From positions 124,001 to 188,000 of the forward strand of contig WTXG01000040.1 of the NCBI GenBank assembly GCA_022496185.1: DNA of 64,000 bases, read 5' to 3'. How positions within the stretch are numbered: position 1 is the stretch's first letter; each line of letters starts with the position of its first letter. Source of the DNA: Multifurca ochricompacta. Its lineage: Eukaryota > Basidiomycota > Agaricomycetes > Russulales > Russulaceae. The position numbers were made by a program, and so were the translations under genes. Below are positions 36,248-47,114 of the stretch, in pieces. Below the pieces are notes generated by a model. The model made no database searches, was not told the origin of the DNA, and saw only the letters and a program-made list of their open reading frames with translations.

Positions 36248-36276
36248 TAGAAGGGGAGAGTGTTTGAGGGGCCGCA

Positions 36277-36472
36277 TTACGGGGACACCAAAGGCGCTCC
36301 TGCAGTGAGTTGTGAGTTGGTAGCAGCACGTTTAACTGCCGCGTCTAGCTGGGATGCGGAGAGGGCCATCGGTCGGTTAAATTGTGGATCAGACAGCCCT
36401 TTAGCGACAGCTTTACACAGAGGAGACCTTGTAATGATGGCGCAATCAGAAATAAGGAATGATGGGGGTAGC
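36277..36472 (-). pseudogene. Possible terminal exon of an unidentified minus-strand gene, module 3 copy
   Basis: This is the homologue of 12582-12776. The frame is open and ends in TAA; the internal motif reads ITRSPLCKAVAKG here, so two or three residues differ. The function is unrecognised. Confidence 0.3.
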
Positions 36473-37132
36473 TAGTTAGCACCCTGTTCACTAGTTCTGT
36501 CAATTGCTTCATTTTTTCAGCCAATGGAGAGGAATCTTGGCTTTAATAGTGTAAGGATGGCTCAGGCGTTGAGCATGAAACCGTTAGCTGTCGCCACTCT
36601 TGGTTACACTCATTTTTCTCTTTCATTACGAGCCCTGAACTAAGAAAACTTCTGACTTTTATTCGATCTTAGTTTAGAAAACCATCTTACTATACTACAA
36701 AGCGATTAATGCAAGGTGCGAGCATTCGATGAATATCTCCCTTATCAGTACATAGGTCGTGCACTTTCCGGGCCGCCTGCCCATCCATTCTTTATACCCT
36801 CTCGTTACCTCCCCGTCTTTATTGTCAAAGTTTTCACCTCGCCGTCTTCACCTCGCCGTCTTTATTGCATGGTCTTCACTTGGTCTTTGTTCAAGTCACT
36901 CTCAAAGGCTTGCTTACTATACACCACAAATCTGGACTTTCCACAAGTATATAAAGGTATCTACAAATGCTTGTAGTAGTCCAGCGAACACGCAATCTAG
37001 CTCTCTCTCTCTCTTTTTCTTTGTGCTGGAAAGAACTTCTCGACGACATACGCGTACAGGTCAAACGGAACCTACAAGCAGCAATTATCTCAGTTCACGC
37101 ATGATACGTCTGCATTTGATCAGTTAGCTCAA

Positions 37133-39407
37133 CATCAGGAAAATGACATTTTGCTGGATTGGCTAGTGCTAGCCATTCCAGCCAATCCAGCAATCTGGAT
37201 TCTCTGTTAGCTCTAGCGGGCTTGTCTGGATGCTTAGAGCCACTTTTCAAATGTAGAGCTACTTTTCAGAAGTAGAGCTACTTCTCTTACCTTTTCTGGA
37301 TTCACTTTTCTTTTTTTCTTACTCCGATTTTCACATTAAAAATATAAATCTATTATAATATTTATACTAATACAAATTAGACTAAAGGGGACATATACAA
37401 CCGGGGTCCTGGGAGTTGTGGAAACACAGTCATGGAAATGCCAAAGTGAAAAAAAAAACAAAAGATATTAGCTCCCAGCAGATCAGATGAACACAGAAGA
37501 CTTACTAATGTTGTGTCCATCGCAAGTGTTTCACCAAACAGCATTTAAAAGATGACAGCTCCTGGTCTGATATAAGTGACCAAAGTAGAAGGGCCTAGCA
37601 ACAAAAGGGCACGCACAGAGAGAATGAACAGCACACCATAGCCCAAAGAGAACATCAGGATGGGCTCAAGAACACCATCTTCCTGGGAAAATGGTAATGA
37701 GAGTAAGAGAGAGCAACTCAAGAATGAAATAGTAAGGGCGTACCAAGTGCGACAAGTCAACAACTGCTCACAGGTAAGAGAATACCAAACACACTGCATA
37801 CAAGTATGACAATGTTGCTGGAAAGATGAAATAGTAGAGCCTCACCTCTCTTCATGACACCCACATGGTCAACTTGACTAAGTTCAAAGTTAAAAGGTTG
37901 TCAGCGATAGAAGGAAAAAAGAGCTTATATTTACCTTTCTGCATCTAGCCCTCAATAAAGAGAAAAGATCCTGTCATGGAAGGAAGTGACATGGTGAGCA
38001 TGAGTAACTTGGCCACAAAAGAGAGAGATGGAGGAAGAGGGAGAGGGAGATTGTGAGAGGGAAAAGGAGAAAGATAAATGTGAAGACGATGTGGGGAAGA
38101 CAGCTTTTTGATTGGAGTGTGGAGTGAGAATTGTGCGTGCGGCGTGGAAAATGTAGTTCCCACACTCACACTCAATGGCAAGCCAAACCAAAGAGCGTGT
38201 TGAGTGCAGATAAGGGGAACTATATAATAATAATATTATTATTATTATCTTTTATTTACGCAGCAGATAAGATAAAGTAATGTTAATGTTGTCAAAACTG
38301 AAGTGAACGCTTACAGAAAATAGTCCTTTAAAACCAAAAAAAGAGTGTGAAATAAAGAGAGAAAAAATAATACTATTTACTTGTGACAAGATTTGAAGGA
38401 ACATGTTGTGCATGCAGTGTGTAATAATTGTCTCTGAATCGGTTATCTGACTCACTGACTCACTTTGAATGATCTAATTGCTAATTGAGCCCGGTTGTCC
38501 AGTCCCACCAATACGGTAGCTACTGGCCTGTCTCAATAAATTTGTGGCCATTCAGACTGTTGCGCACAGTAGTCTGTCTTATTAGAATATGCGTATTGGA
38601 AGTATGATAGTTAGTCCGGCCCGGCATCTCTGGTATTGATTCATGCTGCATGTGCGCTGCTATTCCCAGATGGGTCTAATCATCCCCTTTGGACGGCACC
38701 TACTAAGAAGCATGAGGTCCCTTTCACACGTTGCACCTGCTCCACTGCCATGTGCCTCGCCACAGGCCATGCCTTTCTTGCTGAATACCAGGAGCGCTTT
38801 CACCCCTCCCTCCCAGTCTCCTCTCGCACCTGCCCCTGTGACGACACTTCCTTGGCGACATTTGTGCATGTCCTCCTTGAATGCCCCCTGTACACTCAAG
38901 CTCAGGTGTATTGGATGCTTACCTTTCAGGACCTGGGCAACCTTACTCAAGTCTTCAACCATCGTGGACATGTTGGCAACCTGCTGGAGTTCCTCCAGGA
39001 CACGCGGGCCTTCCCCAAGCCCATTACCTCCCTTCGCCCTCGCGAGCCAGCCTGATTTGGGGTGAATTTGGTGACCAGTAAGTTCCTTTTTCTCTCTGGC
39101 TTTGCTGAACGGCCTCTGTTTTTCCCTGTAGCCTCTCTACTTTAGAAAACTACTTCGGTTTTTCCTTATGGGTTTTCCACCATGACTTTGTGTCGACTCC
39201 CTCATTGTTCGTAGTAATTAGTAGCTACATTGTACCCTGATGTGGCCGCGTGATTGGGCACCATCCCACAAGCGCGTAATAGAATTGATTCAAATAAATT
39301 TAAAAAAGCGCTGCTATTCCCACATATAGTAAACACAATCTGGCGCCCTAGCCATTCCAGCCATTCTAGTCATTCTAGTCGTTCTAGCAAATGTCATTTT
39401 CCTGATG
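37133..39407. mobile_element. 2.3 kb element with inverted termini, nested in the MITE
   Basis: Its ends are CATCAGGAAAATGACATTT and the reverse complement of the same sequence. Both subterminal regions carry iterated GCTAG/CCATTC/CATTCTAG steps. No transposase was found; the interior is mostly non-coding, with purine-rich tracts near 38020-38080 and an ATT/AAT palindrome near 38222-38250. The superfamily is not assigned. Confidence 0.65.
38669..39307 (+). mobile_element. 5'-truncated LINE copy with 15 bp target duplication
   Basis: The direct repeat GCGCTGCTATTCCCA is at 38654-38668 and 39308-39322. Between them is the 3' end of a non-LTR retrotransposon ORF, frame ending near 39055, with a Cys-x-Cys...His...LLECPLY zinc-knuckle-like motif and FLQDTRAFPKP near the C-terminus. 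A 3' UTR and A-rich tail follow. A 5' truncation with a long duplication is the classic mark of target-primed reverse transcription. Confidence 0.8.
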
Positions 39408-39501
39408 AAAGGGCGCATTCTCTCCTTTCCTTCTCTTTCTCTCTCACCATCTAGGGAACACTTTGCCTCGCACTCACCGCGGATTGGCTCCGCACAATAG
39501 C

Positions 39502-40017
39502 GACCGAAGAACGCCATCATGCCCAAGCCATCGGTACTTGCCTGTGATAGGTTACCGATATATGTAGGAGCTCATTGCCTCCTTTGCGCAAATTGATTCC
39601 TGACATGACGCTTTGGTAAAGATTAACAAGAGATTATCCCAAAGCTACTAGACGGTAAGGTCAATCAGCACAGTAATTTGAACGACTTAGATTCTTAGGC
39701 TGTCTCGCGTCGTTCTTGTCGAATTTGAACTTTGTGTGTTGGTCCCGGGCAGTACCCTGCAGCCATTCTCTCTCTTCTTTTTTTCTTTGTTTCGCGGTAC
39801 CATCCTCATACTGGATCGTTGACAGCCCTCTCGTAGTTATGGAAGAAAAGACGAAAGAAAGGCTCGACTGTTTTCATTTGTTGTGCTGTTATTCTAATTA
39901 ATAAAACAAGAGTTAAAAAAAGTGGTGGGTGGTGGGAAAATTAAAATTAAGTCAAGCTCGGTCCTGCCCAATCCTTTAGAGCTGTCAGGGGTCCATTCGT
40001 GATAGATAGTCACCTTA
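39502..40017. other. Intergenic, no gene recognised
   Basis: This is the counterpart of 12857-13388 in module 1; no gene was seen. Confidence 0.4.
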
Positions 40018-40708
40018 CTCTCTCCCACCACTGACACCCCTAAAGTGGTAATCTTGTCACACAGCTGTGATTTGTAATAATATTTATTTTTAAAAGGAAG
40101 TTGTCATTGAATATTTATTTTAAAAAGGAAAGTTATTGACATGTTATTGTCCATTGCATAGACAGGAGGGAGGATGTTAAGCACTTTCACTATTAGGTTT
40201 TTTTATCTTTTTTGAAGTCGATTTTATTTGCACTTCAGGGCCTTGCCCAAATCACACAGCTACTACCAGTACATAGTAACTACTGTTGTGAACATAAAAG
40301 AAATGTAGGAACCGCCATGTGCAAAACCTCTTGGTAGAGGGAAACAAGAGAGGCAGTGTGTGATAGAGGAGTGGAGAAGGGAAGAGAGCCTGTGTGTTGG
40401 AGAAGAAAGGTGAACTTACCCATACTACCCAACATCACTAACTCAGACTTAATCCAGCTCGCAAGGTCGTCTCACCGAAGGAGGCCTTACGAAGGCCCGC
40501 GTGTCCTGGATGAAGGTGAGGGGGGTGAGGTCGTCGCATGAGCAGAGCCAGTCTTTCACTATAAAACGTTGTCTACATGTCACATGACTTTGATTTGTAA
40601 TGATATTTTGTTGATCAACGATAACTTTCCTTTTTAAAATAAATACTATTACACATCACAGTCGTGTGACAATATTACCACTTTAGGGATGTCAGCGGTG
40701 GGGGAGAG
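40018..40708. mobile_element. MITE of the CTCTCCCCCACC family (upstream of receptor 4)
   Basis: This is the orthologous insertion to 13389-14074, with TA at both sides and the same internal LINE-end fragment. Sharing of the insertion point shows that it predates the duplication producing modules 2 and 4. Confidence 0.75.
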
Positions 40709-40711
40709 TAA

Positions 40712-40945
40712 GATGACTTCTGGGTGCACGCGAAGGGATTCGTCGTCGTCACCACCACTGGGAAATGCACCCAATTAGACGAGTACCTATCCATCCCTCA
40801 ACTAGTGGAACTTACACCTGAAGGAACAGCCGCTATCCACGAAGCTGGCGCTAAAGGTTCCACATCGTCTGCTAGTTGGGGCTGGAAGCTAGGCTCGGAC
40901 GTGCCGGTCGGAGTTCGTCAAGGTGTGGGTGTAGGTGTGATGTAA
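40712..40945 (+). pseudogene. C-terminal relic of an aldo-keto reductase, second copy
   Basis: Nearly identical to 14078-14311, with a few substitutions (for example EGTAAIHE for EETAAIHE), and again placed directly after the MITE. It has no catalytic region. Confidence 0.6.
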
Positions 40946-41483
40946 AGCAGGATTGGGATCGTGCTCGCCGTCGTGTTTTTGTTTGTGTTTGCTGTCATAC
41001 ACAGAAGTTTGGGTGGCTTCGCTTGCCGTCGCACGGCTGTGCCTTCATTAGAAGGGGGAATGAGCAGAATTCCCTACCGGGCATTAGTAGTATTAGACTG
41101 GTTGTGTTGTTAGATCAGATATTTTGAGAATGTACTTGTGAGCAAGGGGAGCCGAATGATTGATATCGGACAAGTGGTACACAAGTTTTCTACACAGGTT
41201 AGTTTCATAATGCAGCACTAAATACAATAGATTTATCTCTCTCTCGATCCTCGTGCTTGATCATCTAGCATTAGGGCTGAGGAAATATTAGTCATGGCCC
41301 GTTCTGATGCTTCATCTGCAACGTTCAGTTCACTGGTCCTCCAATCTATGTTGCCTCTTGTCACCTCTACATCTCAGCGTCTATCTTCGTTCTTAGGCGG
41401 CTTTCTATACATAAACCATCGATAATCATCCGCCGCCTTTCCCAGCGATCCTCTTACTCTTCACCATAACCCAGTCTAGCTTC

Positions 41484-44400
41484 ATGTCTTCAGCTTCTGT
41501 TCCTCGTACAAACATTCGCACAACTGCCTCCTCTTCTCATTTCAAGCTCATCTTAGATGCCGCTCTGGATCAGTATCTTACAAACACAGGCATAAATCTG
41601 TCCGAACACCAGCTTCTCAATAAGCTGAAAGGATGTGGCACCGCGGACGCCGTGATCGACGTACTTCAAGGAGGAACGTCTCTGTTTAACATGTTCCGGA
41701 ACGGCAATCACAAGACGAAGCTTCTAAGGGGACTTAAACCAACCGTGAATATACTTCTCGCCCTCTCGAACTGCGCACCACTCGTAAATGGCATTGCCTC
41801 CGTGAGTCCTAATTGGTGTGGCCCATTCACTATGACCGACTTACAACATGTTCTTTCTTAGGTGTTTCCACCCTCACAGGCCATATTTTCTGCCATTGAT
41901 GTCCTTCTCTCTGTCTGTATCTCCCTCCCTTGCTTCCAATCCATTATCTCACCTTCATTCCAAGGCGTCAAAGAAGATCAGTGATAATTACGATTCTCTG
42001 CTCACTCTCTTCGAATCCATGCAACGCTTTCTCATCCGCCTCAAGATTTACACTTCCCATGAGACCTCCTTTACCGAGTCCATGGTTGAGGTCCTCGTCA
42101 AGACGATGGCGGAATTGCTCACCATCCTCGCTCTGGCGACGAAACAGATTCAACAAGGACGACTCAGTGAGTGAACTACCCTTTTCATGTTCCCGCGATT
42201 TAACATTTGGCAGGGGCGTACGGACGGATGCTGATAGGGGACAATGAGGTTCAGGACGCCCTTCAGAGGTTGGATAAATTGACCCAGGAAGAGTCTCTCA
42301 CTGTAGCGGCGCACACATTTGGTAATGTGAACAAGATGATGTGTTCGTCATCCCTTTCGTAGTAACATCATAGACAATGCAGCTTAGGCATTCTTTTTCA
42401 GATGATCAGATGGACAAAGACATTCGGACATGGCTGTCACCTCCTGACCCATCTACAAATCACAACATTGCGCGGAAACTTTACCATGAGGGAACTGCCA
42501 AGTGGTTTGTTGAAGGCGAAATATTCAAGGAATGGAAATCGGAGGGATCGCTTCTATGGTTAAATGGGAATGGTAGGGTGACTGCATTATCTGGGTGCTT
42601 CTTATTGCTGACGATCTTTTCTTGAAAGCGGGATCTGGCAAGAGCATCCTTTGGTACGTTTGCCTAGCCTTATAGGATGTCATCAGCACTCACCTGAATG
42701 GTCAGTTCCACCATCGTTGAGGATGTCCGGCGTCTATGTTATACTGGATCTGCCTGCTTTGGGTACTTTTATTGCGACTTTCGAGACAAGTCAAAGCAAA
42801 ATATCCGTGGTCTACTGTCCTCTCTATTGATACAGTTATATCCCCAGTCAGATGCCTACCGTACCATCGTCTCTGAATTATACTCGAAACATGGCAATGG
42901 TCGGGAGCAGCCAGACGAGAACGTTCTTGCGGGATGTTTGAAGACCATGCTTGCAACCCCTGTTCAGGACGCAATGTACATCATCATTGATGCTCTTGAC
43001 GAATGCCCCTCTCTGGAATGCCGTCTAAACGCGAAGAAGTATTGAAACTTATCAAAGACCTCGTCGACCTCCGCCTCGCAAATTTAAGGATCTGCGTTAC
43101 TAGCCGCCCCGAACCGGATATTCAGAAAGCTTTTACAGAGCTGGCGCGACATTGTGTATCGCTTCATTCAGAAAGCGGGCAAACTCGGGACATCTCCGAA
43201 TATATCTACTCAACCGTCAACACGGACCCGATGATGAGTGTGTGGGAGGCGGAGAGAAAGGAACTCGTGATCAATACGCTCTCGGAAAAGGCAAATGGAA
43301 TGTAAGCTTCAAACTAAAACGAATATTTATTTCGCGATCGTTATTCATGTCATGGTGTAGGTTCAGATGGGTTTTCTGCCAACTGGAGACACTGCGTCGT
43401 TGTCAACCAAGGAACTTCTTTTCGGCGCTCGAATCACTCCCAAAAACACTGGATGAAACATATGAGGCCACGCTACGGAGGATTGAAGATAATGACTGGA
43501 AGTTTGCTCATCGTCTATTCCAATGCCTTGCATTTGCTGTTCGTCCACTCCAAGTCAAGGAGGTTGCAACGATGCTTGAATTCGATTTCGACGCTGGTAA
43601 TATGCCAAAGCATGACGTAACTTGGCGAAACCCGGACTCTAACGGAGCTGTACTGTCCACATGCTCCAGCTTGGTTGTCATTATCAATCGCGTTGATGGC
43701 AAAGGAGAAGAGACTCGTGTTGTACAATTTGCGCACTTCTCTGTGCGGGAATTCCTGACGTCAGACCGGCTGGCGGGATCGACGGAAAGGCGCTACCATG
43801 TTCTCCCCAAAGAATCGCATAGAGTGCTTGGGCAGACATGCCTGAGCACGCTGCTCGGATTCGACAAGACCACGGACACTAATACTATCGAGAACTTCCC
43901 GTTGTCTCGATACGCGGCAAAATACTGGATCGATCACGCACGATTCGAGGATGTCTCCTTGAATTTACGAGATGGAATGGAAAGCTTGTTTGACCCAGAC
44001 AAGACCCATTTCATAGCTTGGATTGGAATATATGACCCGGATCACCTCCTTGAGAGGGGGAGAAAAGAAACTTCGGTACACCCAATATACTACGCGGCTC
44101 GTTGCGGCTTCCCGCAGCTGGTAGAATATTTGGGGACTAAGCAACCTGGGAGTGTAAATTCTCGAGGTGGCGATCATGATACACCGTTGAAAGCGGCATG
44201 CGTAATTGGCCAAGTGGAGACGGTGAAGTGGCTGCTAGACCATGGCGCTGATGTCAATGCGAAGGGTGGCAGTTATGGATATGCTCTGCAGGCAGCAGCA
44301 GGCCATGGAAATTTGGAGATCATGAAATTGCTGCTAGATCATGGTGCTGATGTCAATGCGGAGGGCAGCCACTTTGGATATGCTCTGCAGGCAGCGGCAT

Positions 44401-45323
44401 CTTATGGACATTTGGAGATCATGAAATCACTGCTAGACCATGGTGCTGATGTCAATGCGAAGGGCGGCAATTTTGGATATGCTCTGCACGCAGCGGCACA
44501 AAATGGACATTTGGAGATCGTGAAATGGCTGTTAGACAATGGCGCTGATGTCAATGCGAAGGGTGGCGATTTTGGATATGCTCTACACGCAGCGGCAGAA
44601 AATGGACATTTGGAGATCATGAAATCACTGCTAGACCATTGCGCTGATGTCAATGCGAAGGGCGGCCATTTTGGATATTCTCTGCACGCAGCGGCAAAAA
44701 ATGGACATTTGGAGATCGTGAAATGGCTGTTAGAAAATGGCGCTGGTGTCAATGCGAAGGGCGGCTATTTTGGATATGCTCTGCACGCAGCGGCATCTTA
44801 TGGACATTTGGAGATCGTGAAATGGCTGCTAGACCATGGCGCTGATGTCAATGCGAAGGGCGGCCAGTTTGGATATGCTCTGCACGCAGCGGCATCTTAT
44901 GGATATTTGGAGATCGTGAAACGGCTGCTGGACCTTGGCGCTGATGTCAATGCGAAGGGCGGCCTTTTTGGATATGCTCTGCACGCAGCGGCATCCAATG
45001 GACATTTGGAGATCATGAAACGGCTGCTGGACCTTGGCGCTGATGTCAATGCGAAGGGCGGCCTTTTTGGATATGCTCTGCAGGCAGCGGCAGAAAATGG
45101 ACATTTGGAGATCATGAAATGGCTGCTAGACCACGGTGCTGATGTCAATGCGGAGGGCGGCCATTATGGATATGCTCTGCAGGCAGCGGCATCTTATGGA
45201 CATTTGGAGATCGTGAAATGGCTGCTAGACCATGGTGCTGACGTCAATGCGGAGGGCGGCGATTATGGATATGTGAAGATCGAGAAATTGTTGATCGAGC
45301 ACGGTGCGAGGACCAACATGTAG
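41484..45323 (+). pseudogene. Goodbye-NACHT-ankyrin STAND receptor, copy 4, one frameshift
   Basis: Exons are 41484-41801, 41862-41912, 41965-42166, 42214-42321, 42402-42572, 42629-42653, 42706-43301 and 43361-45323. One C is missing from the run at 43006-43009, right after the Walker B motif (IIIDALDEC). Translation would stop at 43045 with a Goodbye-plus-half-NACHT fragment of about 400 residues. The rest is open, and the exon lengths otherwise match copy 2. The pre-ankyrin linker reads DPDHLLERGRKET. The single homopolymer lesion could be a real null allele, a very recent mutation or a sequencing error; everything else looks functional. Confidence 0.85.
44166..45320 (+). repeat. Ankyrin-coding tandem array, 12 units (receptor 4)
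   Basis: Unit order and variants are the same as in receptor 2, including the shortened last unit. There are only a few replacements, such as GYLEIVKR for GHLEIVKR. Confidence 0.95.
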
Positions 45324-47114
45324 AGCTACAAGTGGCATCTTTTTAAGGTCATTCTAAAATTCAAGGGAACTACTTTGTATGTATGTATCGTCGCAGAATC
45401 ATTGTTGTAAAGTAGACTTGGGCACTGGCCGTCCCTTCATTTCCGGACCAGAGCATATTCTCTTGTTAACAGACAGCTTTGTTTAATAAAAATAGCTGAT
45501 ACCTTTTCTTCTGGCCGGAGAATCTGAAAGACTCTTTTAGCGTTGGCTCGCATCTTCGGATTATGCGTGCTCCGCCGGGCCGTTTTCCCGTTCTTTCCGG
45601 TTCCTATTTTTTGTTCTAGTTTGGATGTCCTTTACTACCTGACACCTTTGAGTCACATGTCAAATTTAAAGTGCGATCTGCAAGTGATCATTCCCGAGTT
45701 TCCCCCTTTCGCTGGTGTCCGTTCGCTCGCGTATCTGTCTATGGGTGTGCTGATCCGTGATTGCCGTCTCGTCATTTTCATTCATCTTCATCATGGGTCA
45801 AAGGCAAAGAGGTGGGGAGTGCAGTGGGTTGGCTAGAGTGGGGGGGTCATCTCTCGCACAACCACACGTATCACCGGTTTTTATCCGTGTGTGCACCACG
45901 GATAGTTTTGCCGCGCTACCTAATTGAGTTATCTTGCTTACTAGAAGGTGTTTCAATACAATACAATACAATACAATCAATACAACACAACACAACACAA
46001 CACTACCTCCCTTCATTTCTGAATTGTCAAATGCCACTAGAGGATGATTCTCATCATTCATTAGTTTCCAAACCCGAGAATTAAACGCGCTGGGCTTGGT
46101 TCCATGAAGTATGACCTTTTGTGACGTTTATGTTCAATATTCCATTACTTATTACTTACCAGTACATGAGAGAGAAGAGCAGTAGATGGGTGCGTCTCTC
46201 AAGAAGAAAAGAGAACCGGTACCGGTACCCAAGTGGAGAGATCTTGATCGAAGACCGACCCCGTCATGTCCATACCGATTTGAACACAAACATTATATAA
46301 TAATAATTTTTTTTTGAATATCCTTTTCGGATACGGCTACAGCATAACCATTAAGGGCTTGAATACTCCGAGTAGATAGGCGATATCCTAACCGAATATG
46401 TCCAACAAACTTCCCGACTAAGCGACGAGTTTGCAAGTGATCAATTTCAATTATCCCCGTTAACGTCGATCAAATCTGCCCCTATTGTGTGCGCGCGGTC
46501 CCATCCTCTCCTCGACAGATCTCTTCTTTGTCTATGGCAACATGTCTATAGAATCCAGGTGATTCTTCGTGCTTTCATCCAATTCTTATATCGTGTCGCA
46601 ATGGTCAACTCGGATCAATCGCTAACTGTACAGTTCACTTCAGTTTTGACCAACATAACTGAATTCTAGGTAGTTCTGCTTATCTCAGGCTGTGTTCACT
46701 ACTTACCAAGGCCCTGAAGCGCATGGATTTAAAAAAACCAACTAAACTGAATTCCCGCTATTAAACGAGGTAGCGCTTATCTAATTCACTGCTGCACTTT
46801 CGTCATCGGACGTTTCAAACCTCAAATAAAAAAGAAACACAATTCTTATTTTATATTTCGCTATTTACAAAGTCGATCATCTCATTTAACTGGACAACGA
46901 CATTGGCCTCGGCATCGCGACGTCAACCGTCTTATGCATGCATGCATTATAAGTGGGTATATATATAGGGTATAAAATTTTCGCCAGTACGCGAGGAAGT
47001 TTATTACAACAAATGAATGTGATGTCCTACCTACTACCCCTCTGTTTATCCCCTGACTCCCCACACGCAACACAAGTCCGAGTTCCGTGCCCCTCTACAA
47101 AATACAGTTGCCCT
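45324..47114. other. Convergent intergenic region, module 4
   Basis: No gene was seen. It closely matches module 2: receptor AATAAA near 45484, an AATAC/AACAC microsatellite near 45955-46000, and the retroelement tail remnant near 46707-46737. A ~25 bp unique insertion lies near 46443-46468. Confidence 0.45.

Larger units (their letters stand above)
36551..39495. mobile_element. Inverted copy of the upstream-MITE family, split by a nested element
   Basis: The outer parts (36551-37132 and 39408-39495, about 670 bp together) are the reverse complement of the 639 bp MITE at 25309, but more diverged. The flanks are AATAGT (36545-36550) and AATAGC (39496-39501). Module 1 has the empty site AATAGC. 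The 6 bp duplication agrees with the one at the promoter insertions and confirms the ends of the family. Confidence 0.8.

Noticed and set aside
37545..37799. Hydrophobic 84 aa minus-strand frame as a membrane protein
   Set aside because: It sits inside a nested transposon, has a single copy and no recognisable family or splice context.
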